DNA of 12,037 bases from Candidatus Omnitrophota bacterium (GCA_018813085.1 JAHJCI010000148.1:1-12037), one strand, 5' to 3'. Counted from the first letter of the stretch, positions 1 to 5,609 are shown. Program-made: numbers and translations. Notes: a model not told the origin generated them from the letters alone.

Positions 1-64
1 AAGTGGGACTTTAATTTAACCCGGCCTTAACTATCGCAGCGTTCCATTTGCATAAGGCAGGAGT
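1..64. other. Unassigned edge sequence downstream of ftsL
   Basis: The 64 bases after the ftsL stop contain no convincing start codon with an open frame on the minus strand. They also contain no hairpin followed by a T-run. The next dcw gene, expected to be ftsI/pbp, would begin outside the window. Confidence 0.4.
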
Positions 65-436
65 CTATCTGCTAGGCTTAATTGGCGTGGCTTCGGCCTG
101 TGACTTCAACCTGAACAAACCGGCAATTATGTTTCTTTTCTCTGAAACCCCTTTGCTTTTTTCGGCAGCTTTATCCGCAGTTGATAAACTGACAAGTTGT
201 TCCTGATGAGGCCACTCAAAGTTACCTTTCTGCCAAAGCCCTGCCATGGAAACCAAAGAGGTACGGCAATTTATGTTATATTTGAGGTTATTACTCTGGT
301 TGACTAAACTATTAAGATAAGCTGACTTCTCCTGCTCTTCATAAGCCAGCTGGACTATCTTTATTTGCTGGTTAACATAGAAAAAAGACGTCACGGTAAT
401 CAATAAAACTGTGGTTAAAAATTTGCCCAGCCTCAA
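65..436 (-). CDS. ftsL: FtsL-like cell-division membrane protein
   Basis: Predicted 123-residue bitopic membrane protein: a short basic cytoplasmic start (MRLGK), one membrane segment at about residues 6-22, then an extracytoplasmic segment rich in Glu, Gln, Leu and Asn (about 25-60) that looks coiled-coil. This matches the FtsL/DivIC type, which helps recruit septal peptidoglycan synthase at the division site. Its position directly after rsmH in an mraZ-rsmH cluster is the classical place for ftsL and is the main reason for the name, since FtsL sequences are poorly conserved. The start is TTG at 434-436, preceded by a G-rich stretch (GGGGG) that could serve as a ribosome site. The last roughly 50 residues are low-complexity and basic, with no recognised motif. 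No ftsI start is visible in the remaining 64 bases. Confidence 0.6.
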   Translation of the reverse strand: MRLGKFLTTVLLITVTSFFYVNQQIKIVQLAYEEQEKSAYLNSLVNQSNNLKYNINCRTSLVSMAGLWQKGNFEWPHQEQLVSLSTADKAAEKSKGVSEKRNIIAGLFRLKSQAEATPIKPSR

Positions 437-467
437 TTTATTACCCCCGTGTTTATTTCGGCTTAAA

Positions 468-1364
468 CTATATTTTTTCCGCTACCCTTAATCTTGCGCT
501 TCGCGAGGAAGGATTGTCCGCCCTTTCTTCTTCTGAAGCACGCAACGGCTTAGGCGTAATTATATTTAGCTTTCCCTCAACCCGGGCAGTACGTAAATTT
601 ATCTTTACAATCCTGTCTTCCAGAGAATGAAAAGCAATTACCCCTATCCTGCCCTTGGTATTAAGCAGGCTTATCGCTTTCTTAATACCTTCATCCAGCG
701 CCTCTAATTCCCTGTTTACCGCAATTCGTATAGCTTGGAAGGTGCGCGTGGCCGGATGAATACGCCCGAACCTGTAATGGCGCGGCATGGCTTTAATAAC
801 TATCTCGGCAACCTGAGAAGTGCTGCTAATCGGTGTCCTCTGCCTTTCGTAAACCAGTTGATGGGCAATGCGATTATGAAACCTCTCCTGGCCGAATGAC
901 CAGAGAAGGGAAGAAATTTCTTCTTCGTTAAGGTTATTTATTAAATCGTAAGCCTGAATAAAGCTGTTCCTGTCCATGCGCATATCCAAAGGGCCTTCTA
1001 AACGAAAACTAAAGCCTCTTTCAGGGTCAGATAACTGCAAGGAAGAAAGCCCCAGGTCAAACAATATCACATCCAGTTTTCTAGCGCTTGTAATCGGCAG
1101 AATCTTATCTATGTCGCGGAAATTTCCGTATACCAGGCTAACGGAATCCGTAAATTCAGCAAGCCTTCCCTTTGCCATTTCCAGAGACTCCCTATCGCGG
1201 TCAATGCCGATCAGTTTGCCTCCGGGTAAAATCTTCTCTAATATTTTAACGCCGTGGCCTGCGCAACCGATAGTCGCATCTAGCACCGTCATGCCTGGCT
1301 TCAGGTTTAAATATTCTAAAACCTCGCTGCACATGACCGGCTTATGCATGTCTGGTTTCAGCAT
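468..1364 (-). CDS. rsmH: 16S rRNA (cytosine-1402-N4)-methyltransferase RsmH (MraW)
   Basis: SAM-dependent methyltransferase that modifies C1402 in the decoding centre of 16S rRNA. Using the 298-residue form, the sequence shows the family start (MHKPVMCSEVLEYL, 6-19), the SAM loop DATIGCAGHG (29-38), DLGLSSLQLSDPERGFSF (103-120), LDMRMD (126-131), HPATRTFQAIRIAVN (203-217) and an IAFHSLEDRIVK motif near the C-terminus. The SAM loop reads TIGCAGHG where TLGGGGHS is more usual. An upstream ATG at 1424 would add 20 residues overlapping the mraZ end, but family starts align with ATG 1364 or ATG 1349. I chose 1364 because it begins 4 bases after the mraZ TAA, which suits translational coupling. 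The order mraZ-rsmH-ftsL is the standard head of a dcw cluster. Confidence 0.95.
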   Translation of the reverse strand: MLKPDMHKPVMCSEVLEYLNLKPGMTVLDATIGCAGHGVKILEKILPGGKLIGIDRDRESLEMAKGRLAEFTDSVSLVYGNFRDIDKILPITSARKLDVILFDLGLSSLQLSDPERGFSFRLEGPLDMRMDRNSFIQAYDLINNLNEEEISSLLWSFGQERFHNRIAHQLVYERQRTPISSTSQVAEIVIKAMPRHYRFGRIHPATRTFQAIRIAVNRELEALDEGIKKAISLLNTKGRIGVIAFHSLEDRIVKINLRTARVEGKLNIITPKPLRASEEERADNPSSRSARLRVAEKI

Positions 1365-1368
1365 CTCA

Positions 1369-1806
1369 TTAAGATTCCATAAGTTGTTCAGCGATGTCCT
1401 CAAAAACAGGCTGGTTATTTCCATAGAACTCCCGCCATTTTTCTTTCGACCAAATTTCGATACGGTTGGAAACCCCTACGATTGCTACGTCCCTCTTGAT
1501 TCCCGCAAAGTCTTTCAGGAATTGAGGAATGAGTATTCTGCCCTGCTTATCAGCCGTCATCTCTACTGCACCTGAGAAATAAAGGCGGTTAAATGTACGT
1601 GCCTGCTGTTTAGTTATGGAAAGATTCTTGAACTTTTGCTCCTGAGAACGCCATTCTTCTTCCGGGAACATAAACAGGCATTTATCTAAACCGCGGTTGA
1701 TATAAAATTTCTCAATAAAATTTGCTTTGGCCGCTTCGCGGAATTTTGCCGGCAGGATAAGTCGACCTTTACGGTCAATAGTGTGAGAAAATTCACCATA
1801 AAACAT
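1369..1806 (-). CDS. mraZ: Transcriptional regulator MraZ
   Basis: 145-residue protein with two tandem AbrB/SpoVT-type swapped-hairpin domains. The first carries DRKGRLILPAKFRE (11-24) and the second DKQGRILIPQFLKDF (86-100), each with the family DxxxR signature (D11/R15 and D86/R90). Known members form ring-shaped oligomers that bind repeated GTGG-type boxes in front of their own operon and repress it. The expected boxes are present upstream, at 1919-1945. The ATG at 1804-1806 gives the canonical N-terminus MFYGEFSHTID. There is no evident Shine-Dalgarno sequence in front of it (GGCAAGCAA), so initiation is probably weak. The stop is 4 bases before the rsmH start. It is the first gene of a transcription unit running toward position 1. 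Confidence 0.95.
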   Translation of the reverse strand: MFYGEFSHTIDRKGRLILPAKFREAAKANFIEKFYINRGLDKCLFMFPEEEWRSQEQKFKNLSITKQQARTFNRLYFSGAVEMTADKQGRILIPQFLKDFAGIKRDVAIVGVSNRIEIWSKEKWREFYGNNQPVFEDIAEQLMES

Positions 1807-1948
1807 TTGCTTGCCAAAAGAGTAAAACGCATTCCAACATTAAATAATAGCCGAGATGCTGCTTTTAAAATAAAATACCTGCCCGGCTTACTTAATCTCT
1901 CTTGCGCTTTTGGGGCTTTCCACTCTGCTCCACTATACTCCACTTTAT
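1807..1948 (-). other. mraZ 5' leader
   Basis: About 140 transcribed bases between the predicted start point (near 1948) and the mraZ ATG. An ORF beginning at 1955 runs through it into mraZ in another frame, but it has no ribosome site and no family resemblance. No riboswitch-like fold was recognised. The leader starts with the MraZ boxes. Confidence 0.4.
1919..1945 (-). promoter_or_regulatory. MraZ operator: three GTGGA boxes, 10-bp spacing
   Basis: On the minus strand AGTGGAGTAT, AGTGGAGCAG and AGTGGAAAGC follow one another exactly every 10 bp; on the plus strand tccact occurs at 1919, 1929 and 1939. Repeated GTGG/TGGG boxes at one-helical-turn spacing before mraZ are the known binding sites of the MraZ ring. 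The boxes begin 10 bp downstream of the -10 hexamer and cover the expected start site, which fits autorepression by blocking RNA polymerase. Confidence 0.85.
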
Positions 1949-1954
1949 AGAGCA

Positions 1955-1983
1955 AGTATAGGCTTTTTTGTTTTTTTTGTCAA
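1955..1983 (-). promoter_or_regulatory. Sigma-70 promoter of the mraZ operon
   Basis: The minus strand has TTGACA (1978-1983), a 17-base spacer (1961-1977, mostly A) and TATACT (1955-1960). The -35 is perfect and the -10 is one base from TATAAT. A- and T-tracts at 1986-2005 lie just upstream of the -35 and could act as an UP element or as curved DNA. This is the clearest promoter in the window. Confidence 0.85.
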
Positions 1984-2153
1984 GCAAAAAAACCAACTTT
2001 TTTTTCAACTACAACCTGTTGGGGTAGGAGGAAGGTTTAAACCGAATTTATGGTATTGATTTATAGGGAGGGTAAAAATCCATTCTTTTTAAGGTGCGCT
2101 GATTTATAGCCTTAAGCTGACGGATGAGGATATTGATAACTTGATGCAGATAG
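1984..2153. other. Spacer between ribF and the mraZ promoter
   Basis: Non-coding on the minus strand. It has A/T tracts at 1986-2005. A weak 5-bp stem (2018-2022 with 1993-1997) precedes seven Ts on the minus strand at 1986-1992. This could be a poor terminator for the ribF transcript, but the stem is too short and its loop too long to call firmly. A short plus-strand open stretch (2093-2167) is discussed as a finding. Confidence 0.35.
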
Positions 2154-3062
2154 CTACTTCGCTTTAAATAACCTGCGGCAGTTGCGGATGTCGCTTCCTA
2201 TTTGTGAGGCTAATCCCTGAATAGAATTAAACTTTTTTTGCTGGCGTATCCTTTTTATGAATTCTACTTCTGTACGCTGCCCGTAAAGATTGCCGTGAAA
2301 ATCCAATATATGAACCTCAATGCTTATCTTGCCCGAATTATTAACTGTCGGCTTACTCCCGATATAGCAGGCGCCTTTAAAACGCCTGAGCGCTAACCTA
2401 ACCCTGACCGCGTAAACACCAAAAGGCGGGATGATATCGTGCTCCGGAAGTATATTTGCAGTCGGATATCCTAACTCCCTGCCCAGGCCAGAACCCTTAT
2501 TTATCTTTCCGAAAATTGTTACCGGACGGCCTAACAATTGCCGTACCTTAAGCAGGTCTCCGGATTTAATCAACTTCCTGATCCAGCTACTGCTTACAGG
2601 CTTACCCTTATGCATCAGAATATCTGCGACAACTAATTTAAATCCAATTTTGCTGGAATAATCCCTTAACATACGCCAGTCGCCTCTAGCCTGTTTTCCG
2701 AATGTAAAATTCTTCCCTATAAGCACGACTGCGGGATTTATTTTTTTTATTATCACTTCGAGTAGGAATTTTTCTGCGGGTATTATGCGTAAGCGGTGAG
2801 TAAACCGGATAACCAGGCATAACTCAACGCCTAATTCCTCCAATAACCTTAAGCGGTGCGATAAAGAATATAGCGCGCTTTCTTTCTGGGGATGAGGGAA
2901 AAACGTAACTACGAGGCTCTTGGCATGAATTCTCCTGGCCTCTTTTTTTAACCTGCTGATTATCCTGCGGTGGCCCCGATGCATGCCGTCAAATACTCCC
3001 AGCGCAACTGCGGGTTTTTTATTTAAAGTTTTGAAGCGGGTAAGGCCGTAAATTACTTTCAT
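2154..3062 (-). CDS. ribF: Bifunctional riboflavin kinase / FAD synthetase RibF
   Basis: 302-residue enzyme, usual length for the family, that phosphorylates riboflavin to FMN and adenylates FMN to FAD. The N-terminal nucleotidyltransferase part shows GVFDGMHRGH (22-31), the counterpart of GxFDGxHxGH. It also shows GKNFTFGKQARGD (116-128) and SSSWIRKLI (157-165), the counterpart of the ISSxxIR motif. The C-terminal kinase domain (about 175-300) shows GLGRELGYPTAN (192-203) with the PTAN nucleotide/Mg motif. It also has FGVYAVRV and SIEVHILDF, with the presumed catalytic Glu at 249. The ATG at 3060-3062 lies 44 bases inside truB and has no clear ribosome site, so translation is probably coupled to truB. 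ribF commonly follows truB in bacterial rbfA-truB-ribF operons. Confidence 0.95.
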   Translation of the reverse strand: MKVIYGLTRFKTLNKKPAVALGVFDGMHRGHRRIISRLKKEARRIHAKSLVVTFFPHPQKESALYSLSHRLRLLEELGVELCLVIRFTHRLRIIPAEKFLLEVIIKKINPAVVLIGKNFTFGKQARGDWRMLRDYSSKIGFKLVVADILMHKGKPVSSSWIRKLIKSGDLLKVRQLLGRPVTIFGKINKGSGLGRELGYPTANILPEHDIIPPFGVYAVRVRLALRRFKGACYIGSKPTVNNSGKISIEVHILDFHGNLYGQRTEVEFIKRIRQQKKFNSIQGLASQIGSDIRNCRRLFKAK

Positions 3063-3696
3063 TGATTTTTAAAAGGGGTACTGCCTGTTTAATATCAAAA
3101 GGCCCTATACTCTGCCTGTTGATCTGTGAAATATGCCCTACGCAATCCAGGTCTTTGGCAATATCTTCGGCTAGCTGCCGTACATAAGTTCCTTTCGAGC
3201 ACCTAATAAAGAACCTGATGTCGGGTAGGTTGAATTCCAACAACTCTAACTCCTTAATCTCAATAGGCCTGGGGCGCCTGCTTACCTGGATGCCGGAACG
3301 AGCCAGTGAATACAGCCTCTTGCCTTTATGTTTAATCGCAGAAACCATCGGCGGAACTTGAAATACCTTCCCCAGATAAAAACGCATGACATCCTCCAGC
3401 TTCTTGCGCGTAACGTGTGCGAAATCTTTCGTCTGGATAGTTTCGCCTTCGCGGTCTCCGCTTGTGGTACGCCTGCCTAACGTCAGGGTAGCCGAGTAGG
3501 TCTTATCATAACCGGAAAAATGGTCAAATAATTTTGTGCACCTGCCGATGAGAATTAAAAGTACTCCCGTTGCAATCGGGTCCAAAGTCCCTGTATGCCC
3601 AACGCGCCGGGTTTTTAACCTCTTTCGCACGAAGTCAACTACGTCATGCGAAGTCATGCCTTCCGGCTTATTAACCACTAGAATCCCGTCTTTCAC
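3019..3696 (-). CDS. truB: tRNA pseudouridine(55) synthase TruB
   Basis: 225-residue enzyme making pseudouridine 55 in the T-loop of tRNA. Visible motifs are GILVVNKPEGMTSHDVV (4-20), GHTGTLDPIATGVL (33-46) with the catalytic Asp at 39, YDKTYSATLTLG, VPPMVSAIKHKGKRLY, and the CSKGTYVRQLAEDI motif in the last third. It is much shorter than E. coli TruB (about 314) and lacks room for the C-terminal PUA domain, as in other compact bacterial TruBs. The present start is GTG (3694-3696), overlapping the stop of the upstream GIY-YIG pseudogene as GTGA. Removing the inserted element would give ATGAAAGACGGG, so the original start was probably ATG overlapping the nrnA stop. The preceding GGAAGG (3702-3707) is supplied by the element. 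Confidence 0.95.
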   Translation of the reverse strand: MKDGILVVNKPEGMTSHDVVDFVRKRLKTRRVGHTGTLDPIATGVLLILIGRCTKLFDHFSGYDKTYSATLTLGRRTTSGDREGETIQTKDFAHVTRKKLEDVMRFYLGKVFQVPPMVSAIKHKGKRLYSLARSGIQVSRRPRPIEIKELELLEFNLPDIRFFIRCSKGTYVRQLAEDIAKDLDCVGHISQINRQSIGPFDIKQAVPLLKINESNLRPYPLQNFK

Positions 3697-3979
3697 CCCG
3701 CCCTTCCTTTTTTACCTACACCGAGCCGAGCCTTAATTTTCACCAAAGTGTTCCCGTATTTTTTCAAAGTTTTCTCTCGCCTCATAAACACATTCTTTAG
3801 ATCTATATGCTTCATAATATATTAATTCTACCGGCAGCATCTTTTTAGTTGAATAAATGCTGCATCATTATGTTCCTTTAACCTATTCTCTAAATTATTA
3901 GTGCAACCTATGTATATCAATCCTCTCTCTTTGTTTCTAAGCAAATATACAAAATACCGCTTAGGGAGGGCGGGGTTCA
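3692..3979 (-). mobile_element. GIY-YIG mini-element 1 with its target duplication (nrnA/truB junction)
   Basis: A 280-bp unit (3696-3975) ends in inverted repeats of 13 bp with one mismatch: CCCCGCCCTTCCT at 3696-3708 against CCCCGCCCTCCCT on the other strand at 3963-3975. It is flanked by a perfect 4-bp direct repeat, TTCA, at 3692-3695 and 3976-3979 (TGAA on the coding strand). Deleting the unit and one repeat copy joins nrnA to truB as TTAAAATGAAAGACGGG, with the nrnA TGA and a truB ATG overlapping as ATGA. The only content is a decayed GIY-YIG gene filling the unit from end to end; there is no transposase. It shares end bases (CCCCG), size, contents and target sequence with the unit at 4945-5213. 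The name is mine. Confidence 0.8.
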
Positions 3980-3980
3980 T
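3693..3980 (-). pseudogene. Frameshifted GIY-YIG nuclease (UPF0213-like), copy 1
   Basis: Three reading-frame segments together give one small GIY-YIG protein. Segment 1 starts at ATG 3978-3980: MNPALPKRYFVYLLRNKERG, then LIYIGCTNNLENRLKEHND, carrying the YVY and YIG strand motifs and the conserved Arg; it ends at a TAG at 3828-3830. After a shift near 3856-3868 the next frame reads SIYSTKKMLPVELIYYEAYR, continuing SKECVY. After a second shift near 3780-3785 it reads RREKTLKKYGNTLVKIKARL, ending KKGRAG and TGA at 3693-3695; the conserved Glu of this half is in RREK. A one-base loss at the first site and a one-base gain at the second would explain the breaks. Its ATG overlaps the nrnA stop (ATGA) and its TGA overlaps the truB GTG. 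GIY-YIG domains cut DNA; this copy should be inactive unless the breaks are assembly errors. Confidence 0.85.
3702..3713 (-). promoter_or_regulatory. Element-borne ribosome site for truB
   Basis: The minus strand reads AAAAAAGGAAGG, 5 bases before the GTG at 3694-3696. It lies inside the right end of mini-element 1 and partly within its inverted repeat, so the inserted DNA appears to supply the initiation signal for the displaced truB. Confidence 0.65.
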
Positions 3981-4945
3981 TTTAACTGTTCTTTTATTTT
4001 ACTTACTACCATTTTCCTTGCCTGCTTCAGGCTTCCTATAATCGTGCACCCGCTGGCAGTCTTGTGCCCTCCGCCGCCGAAAAATTTGGCAATGCGGTTT
4101 ACGTCTACCTTCCCCTGGGACCTGAAGTTTACGCGAATTTGCCCGGGCTTACTCACCTGCTCTCTAAACAAAACACATGCCTGGCAACCACGAATCAAGC
4201 GCCCGAAATTCAGTATATTTTCGGTTAAATCGAAACTGACTTTTTTCTGCCTGAGAAAATTGATTCTAATCTGAAAGATGATGATTTTCCCGGATGCGTC
4301 TTTTTCTAATCTTGAAAAAATTTTCGATAAAAGAAACATGTCAGAGTAAGAAACAGACTCGTAAATATTTCTATAAATTTCCAAGATATCCAATTTATGC
4401 TTCATCAGCTCTGCTGCCATTTGATGCGTAAAAGAGCTGGTATTTATATAGCGAAAAGATCCTGTGTCGGTAAGTATCCCGGTATACAAAGCCCTGGCTG
4501 AATCAAGGTCGATTTTAACGCGCATGGCTTTATAAAGCCGGTAAACCATCTCTGCTACCGAAGAAGCATCTGAAAGAACCCAGTTGACTTCGCCGAATTT
4601 AGTATTTGAAATATGGTGGTCTATATTTAAAACTGTCTTGCCCGGTGAGACCAAATCATAGACTTTACCCGGGCGGGATTTATCGGAACAATCAAGCAAT
4701 ACCAACACATCAAAATCGACTTTCATCTTAGGCCGGTACCTGGATATGGCCTTAGTATCCTTAAGGAAAGTATATTCTTCAGACGTAGGGTCCTGGTTTA
4801 CTATTAACGCAGACTTGCCCTTTTTCTTAAGAAGCCTGTAAAAGGCTATTTCCGAACCCAGGGCATCACCTTCTAAGTTCTGATGCGAGGTAATTAAAAA
4901 TTTCTTGTTCCTGTTAATGCAATCAATCACTTTTTGTATGCTCAC
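3977..4945 (-). CDS. nrnA: Bifunctional oligoribonuclease / PAP phosphatase NrnA (DHH family)
   Basis: 322-residue DHH-DHHA1 phosphoesterase that degrades nanoRNA and dephosphorylates 3'-phosphoadenosine 5'-phosphate. The DHH domain (about 1-185) shows ITSHQNLEGDALGSE (18-32), LLDCSD (83-88), IDHHISNTKFG (108-118) with the DHH triad, and LTDTGSFRY (158-166). The C-terminal DHHA1 domain carries FGGGGHKTASG (289-299). Motif I reads NLEGDA where NPDGDA is usual, a conservative Asp-to-Glu change at residue 25. The current start is GTG (4943-4945), overlapping the stop of the GIY-YIG pseudogene. Removing the upstream insertion gives AAAGGAGCAAAATGAGC, a normal ribosome site and ATG. nrnA between rbfA and truB is a recurrent bacterial gene order. 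The stop overlaps the ATG of GIY-YIG copy 1. Confidence 0.93.
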   Translation of the reverse strand: MSIQKVIDCINRNKKFLITSHQNLEGDALGSEIAFYRLLKKKGKSALIVNQDPTSEEYTFLKDTKAISRYRPKMKVDFDVLVLLDCSDKSRPGKVYDLVSPGKTVLNIDHHISNTKFGEVNWVLSDASSVAEMVYRLYKAMRVKIDLDSARALYTGILTDTGSFRYINTSSFTHQMAAELMKHKLDILEIYRNIYESVSYSDMFLLSKIFSRLEKDASGKIIIFQIRINFLRQKKVSFDLTENILNFGRLIRGCQACVLFREQVSKPGQIRVNFRSQGKVDVNRIAKFFGGGGHKTASGCTIIGSLKQARKMVVSKIKEQLK

Positions 4946-5217
4946 CCCGTTAGACCCTCCTTTAAGCGATTTTTTAAATATCGCTTTTCCATTCCTGTTT
5001 TTAGATACTTTTCTCTACGATAAGCATCGTTTTTATTCAAACAAACTTCATAATAAATTAACTTCAAAAGGCTTCCTTAATTTTGTAGCTTTAGCTGTTG
5101 CGTTATTATGTTGTTTTATCCGTAGCATTAAATTTGCCGTTACCCCAGTATAGAAATTTTTATCTCTTTCTGATTGTAAAACATAAGTATAATACCACAA
5201 GGGTCTAACGGGGCTCA
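4941..5217 (-). mobile_element. GIY-YIG mini-element 2 with its target duplication (rbfA/nrnA junction)
   Basis: A 269-bp unit (4945-5213) has perfect 14-bp terminal inverted repeats: CCCCGTTAGACCCT at 4945-4958 and its reverse complement at 5200-5213. It is flanked by a perfect 4-bp direct repeat, CTCA, at 4941-4944 and 5214-5217 (TGAG on the coding strand). Removing the unit and one repeat recreates AAAGGAGCAAAATGAGC in front of nrnA, and lets rbfA run on to a stop a few codons later. The left arm now provides the rbfA stop (TAG, 5205-5207) and the right arm provides the nrnA GTG start. The only gene inside is a GIY-YIG nuclease relic; no transposase is present. Confidence 0.85.
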
Positions 5218-5218
5218 T
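4942..5218 (-). pseudogene. Frameshifted GIY-YIG nuclease (UPF0213-like), copy 2
   Basis: From ATG 5216-5218 the frame reads MSPVRPLWYYTYVLQSERDK, then NFYTGVTANLMLRIKQHNNA, and reaches KPFEV before stopping at TGA 5048-5050. Reading resumes in another frame at about 5061-5071 as KLIYYEVCLNKNDAYRREKY, ending RLKEGLTG with TGA at 4942-4944. One extra base in CTTTTGAAG (expected PFKLIYYE) explains the break. The GIY-YIG pattern is seen as YTYVLQS (first strand), FYTGVT (YIG position), the Arg in MLRIKQH and the Glu in RREK. The first 14 bases overlap the end of rbfA, and the ATG and ribosome site used (AAAGGAG, 5223-5229) are those that originally belonged to nrnA. The N- and C-terminal residues are encoded by the inverted repeats. 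Confidence 0.87.
4956..4963 (-). promoter_or_regulatory. Element-borne ribosome site for nrnA
   Basis: The minus strand reads AAAGGAGG, 10 bases before GTG 4943-4945, at the inner edge of the right inverted repeat of mini-element 2. It replaces the original nrnA site left behind at 5223-5229. Confidence 0.7.
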
Positions 5219-5558
5219 TTTGCTCCTTTATTTCGTCGATTTCTTTCTGAATTTTAATACTGTATTCAACCGAACGGTCGAGTTTAAAAAGAATCTCCGG
5301 GTTATAGCGTAATTGCACTCTTTGCCCGAGGATAAAACGGATATACGGCGTAGCATGCTTCAATACCTTCTGCGTAGCCTTCTGCTCCTTCTCTCCTGCC
5401 AGTACGCTGAAATAAACTTTTGCGAACTTAAAATCATCGCTTAACTCAACGCTCATAATGGTAACAAACCCTAAACGCCTATCCTTTAATTCATTATGCA
5501 CTATATTGCTTATCTCCCTCTTAAGGGCTGCTATTACCTTCTGTTGCCTGACTCTCAT
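5205..5558 (-). CDS. rbfA: 30S ribosome-binding factor RbfA
   Basis: 117-residue KH-type protein that binds the 30S subunit during late 16S rRNA maturation. The N-terminal helix MRVRQQKVIAALKREISNIV, the LKDRRLGFVTIMSVELSDDF segment, KVYFSV and the C-terminal RYNPEILFKLDRS all match the family, and length is normal. GGAG lies 8 bases before the ATG (5556-5558). The last codons PR and the TAG lie in the left inverted repeat of mini-element 2. Before that insertion the frame would have continued about five more codons into the nrnA start region. The tail is non-conserved, so function should be unaffected. Its neighbours ylxP, truB and ribF are the usual operon partners. Confidence 0.93.
   Translation of the reverse strand: MRVRQQKVIAALKREISNIVHNELKDRRLGFVTIMSVELSDDFKFAKVYFSVLAGEKEQKATQKVLKHATPYIRFILGQRVQLRYNPEILFKLDRSVEYSIKIQKEIDEIKEQNEPR
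5223..5229 (-). promoter_or_regulatory. Ancestral nrnA ribosome site, now driving the GIY-YIG relic
   Basis: AAAGGAG lies inside the 3' end of rbfA, 4 bases before ATG 5216-5218. If mini-element 2 is removed, the same ATG continues as ATGAGCATACAAAAAG, which is the nrnA N-terminus MSIQK. The signal has been captured by the inserted gene. Confidence 0.7.
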
Positions 5559-5609
5559 TATATCGTCTCCGTTCCTCAGGAAATTTAAAACTATATTATT
5601 TTGTAATTG

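Noticed and set aside
976..1575. 199-codon plus-strand ORF across the rsmH/mraZ boundary
   Set aside because: It lies wholly opposite two well-recognised genes, and its translation has no family resemblance and no ribosome site. It is an antisense shadow.
1686..1955. 89-codon minus-strand ORF overlapping mraZ and its leader
   Set aside because: It begins in the promoter -10 hexamer, so it could not be translated from the mraZ transcript, and it overlaps mraZ in another frame with no recognisable motif.
1986..2022. Rho-independent terminator for ribF
   Set aside because: The stem is only 5 bp with a loop of about 20 bases, although seven Ts follow. It is noted in the spacer entry but not called.
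3780..5071. Programmed ribosomal frameshifting in the GIY-YIG genes
   Set aside because: The shifts are of different kinds at different places, with no shared slippery heptamer or downstream structure; mutation or assembly error is simpler.
4905..5153. 82-codon plus-strand ORF across mini-element 2
   Set aside because: It runs antisense to the GIY-YIG relic and nrnA start; its hydrophobic, Phe-rich translation is what the complement of an A-rich coding strand yields.
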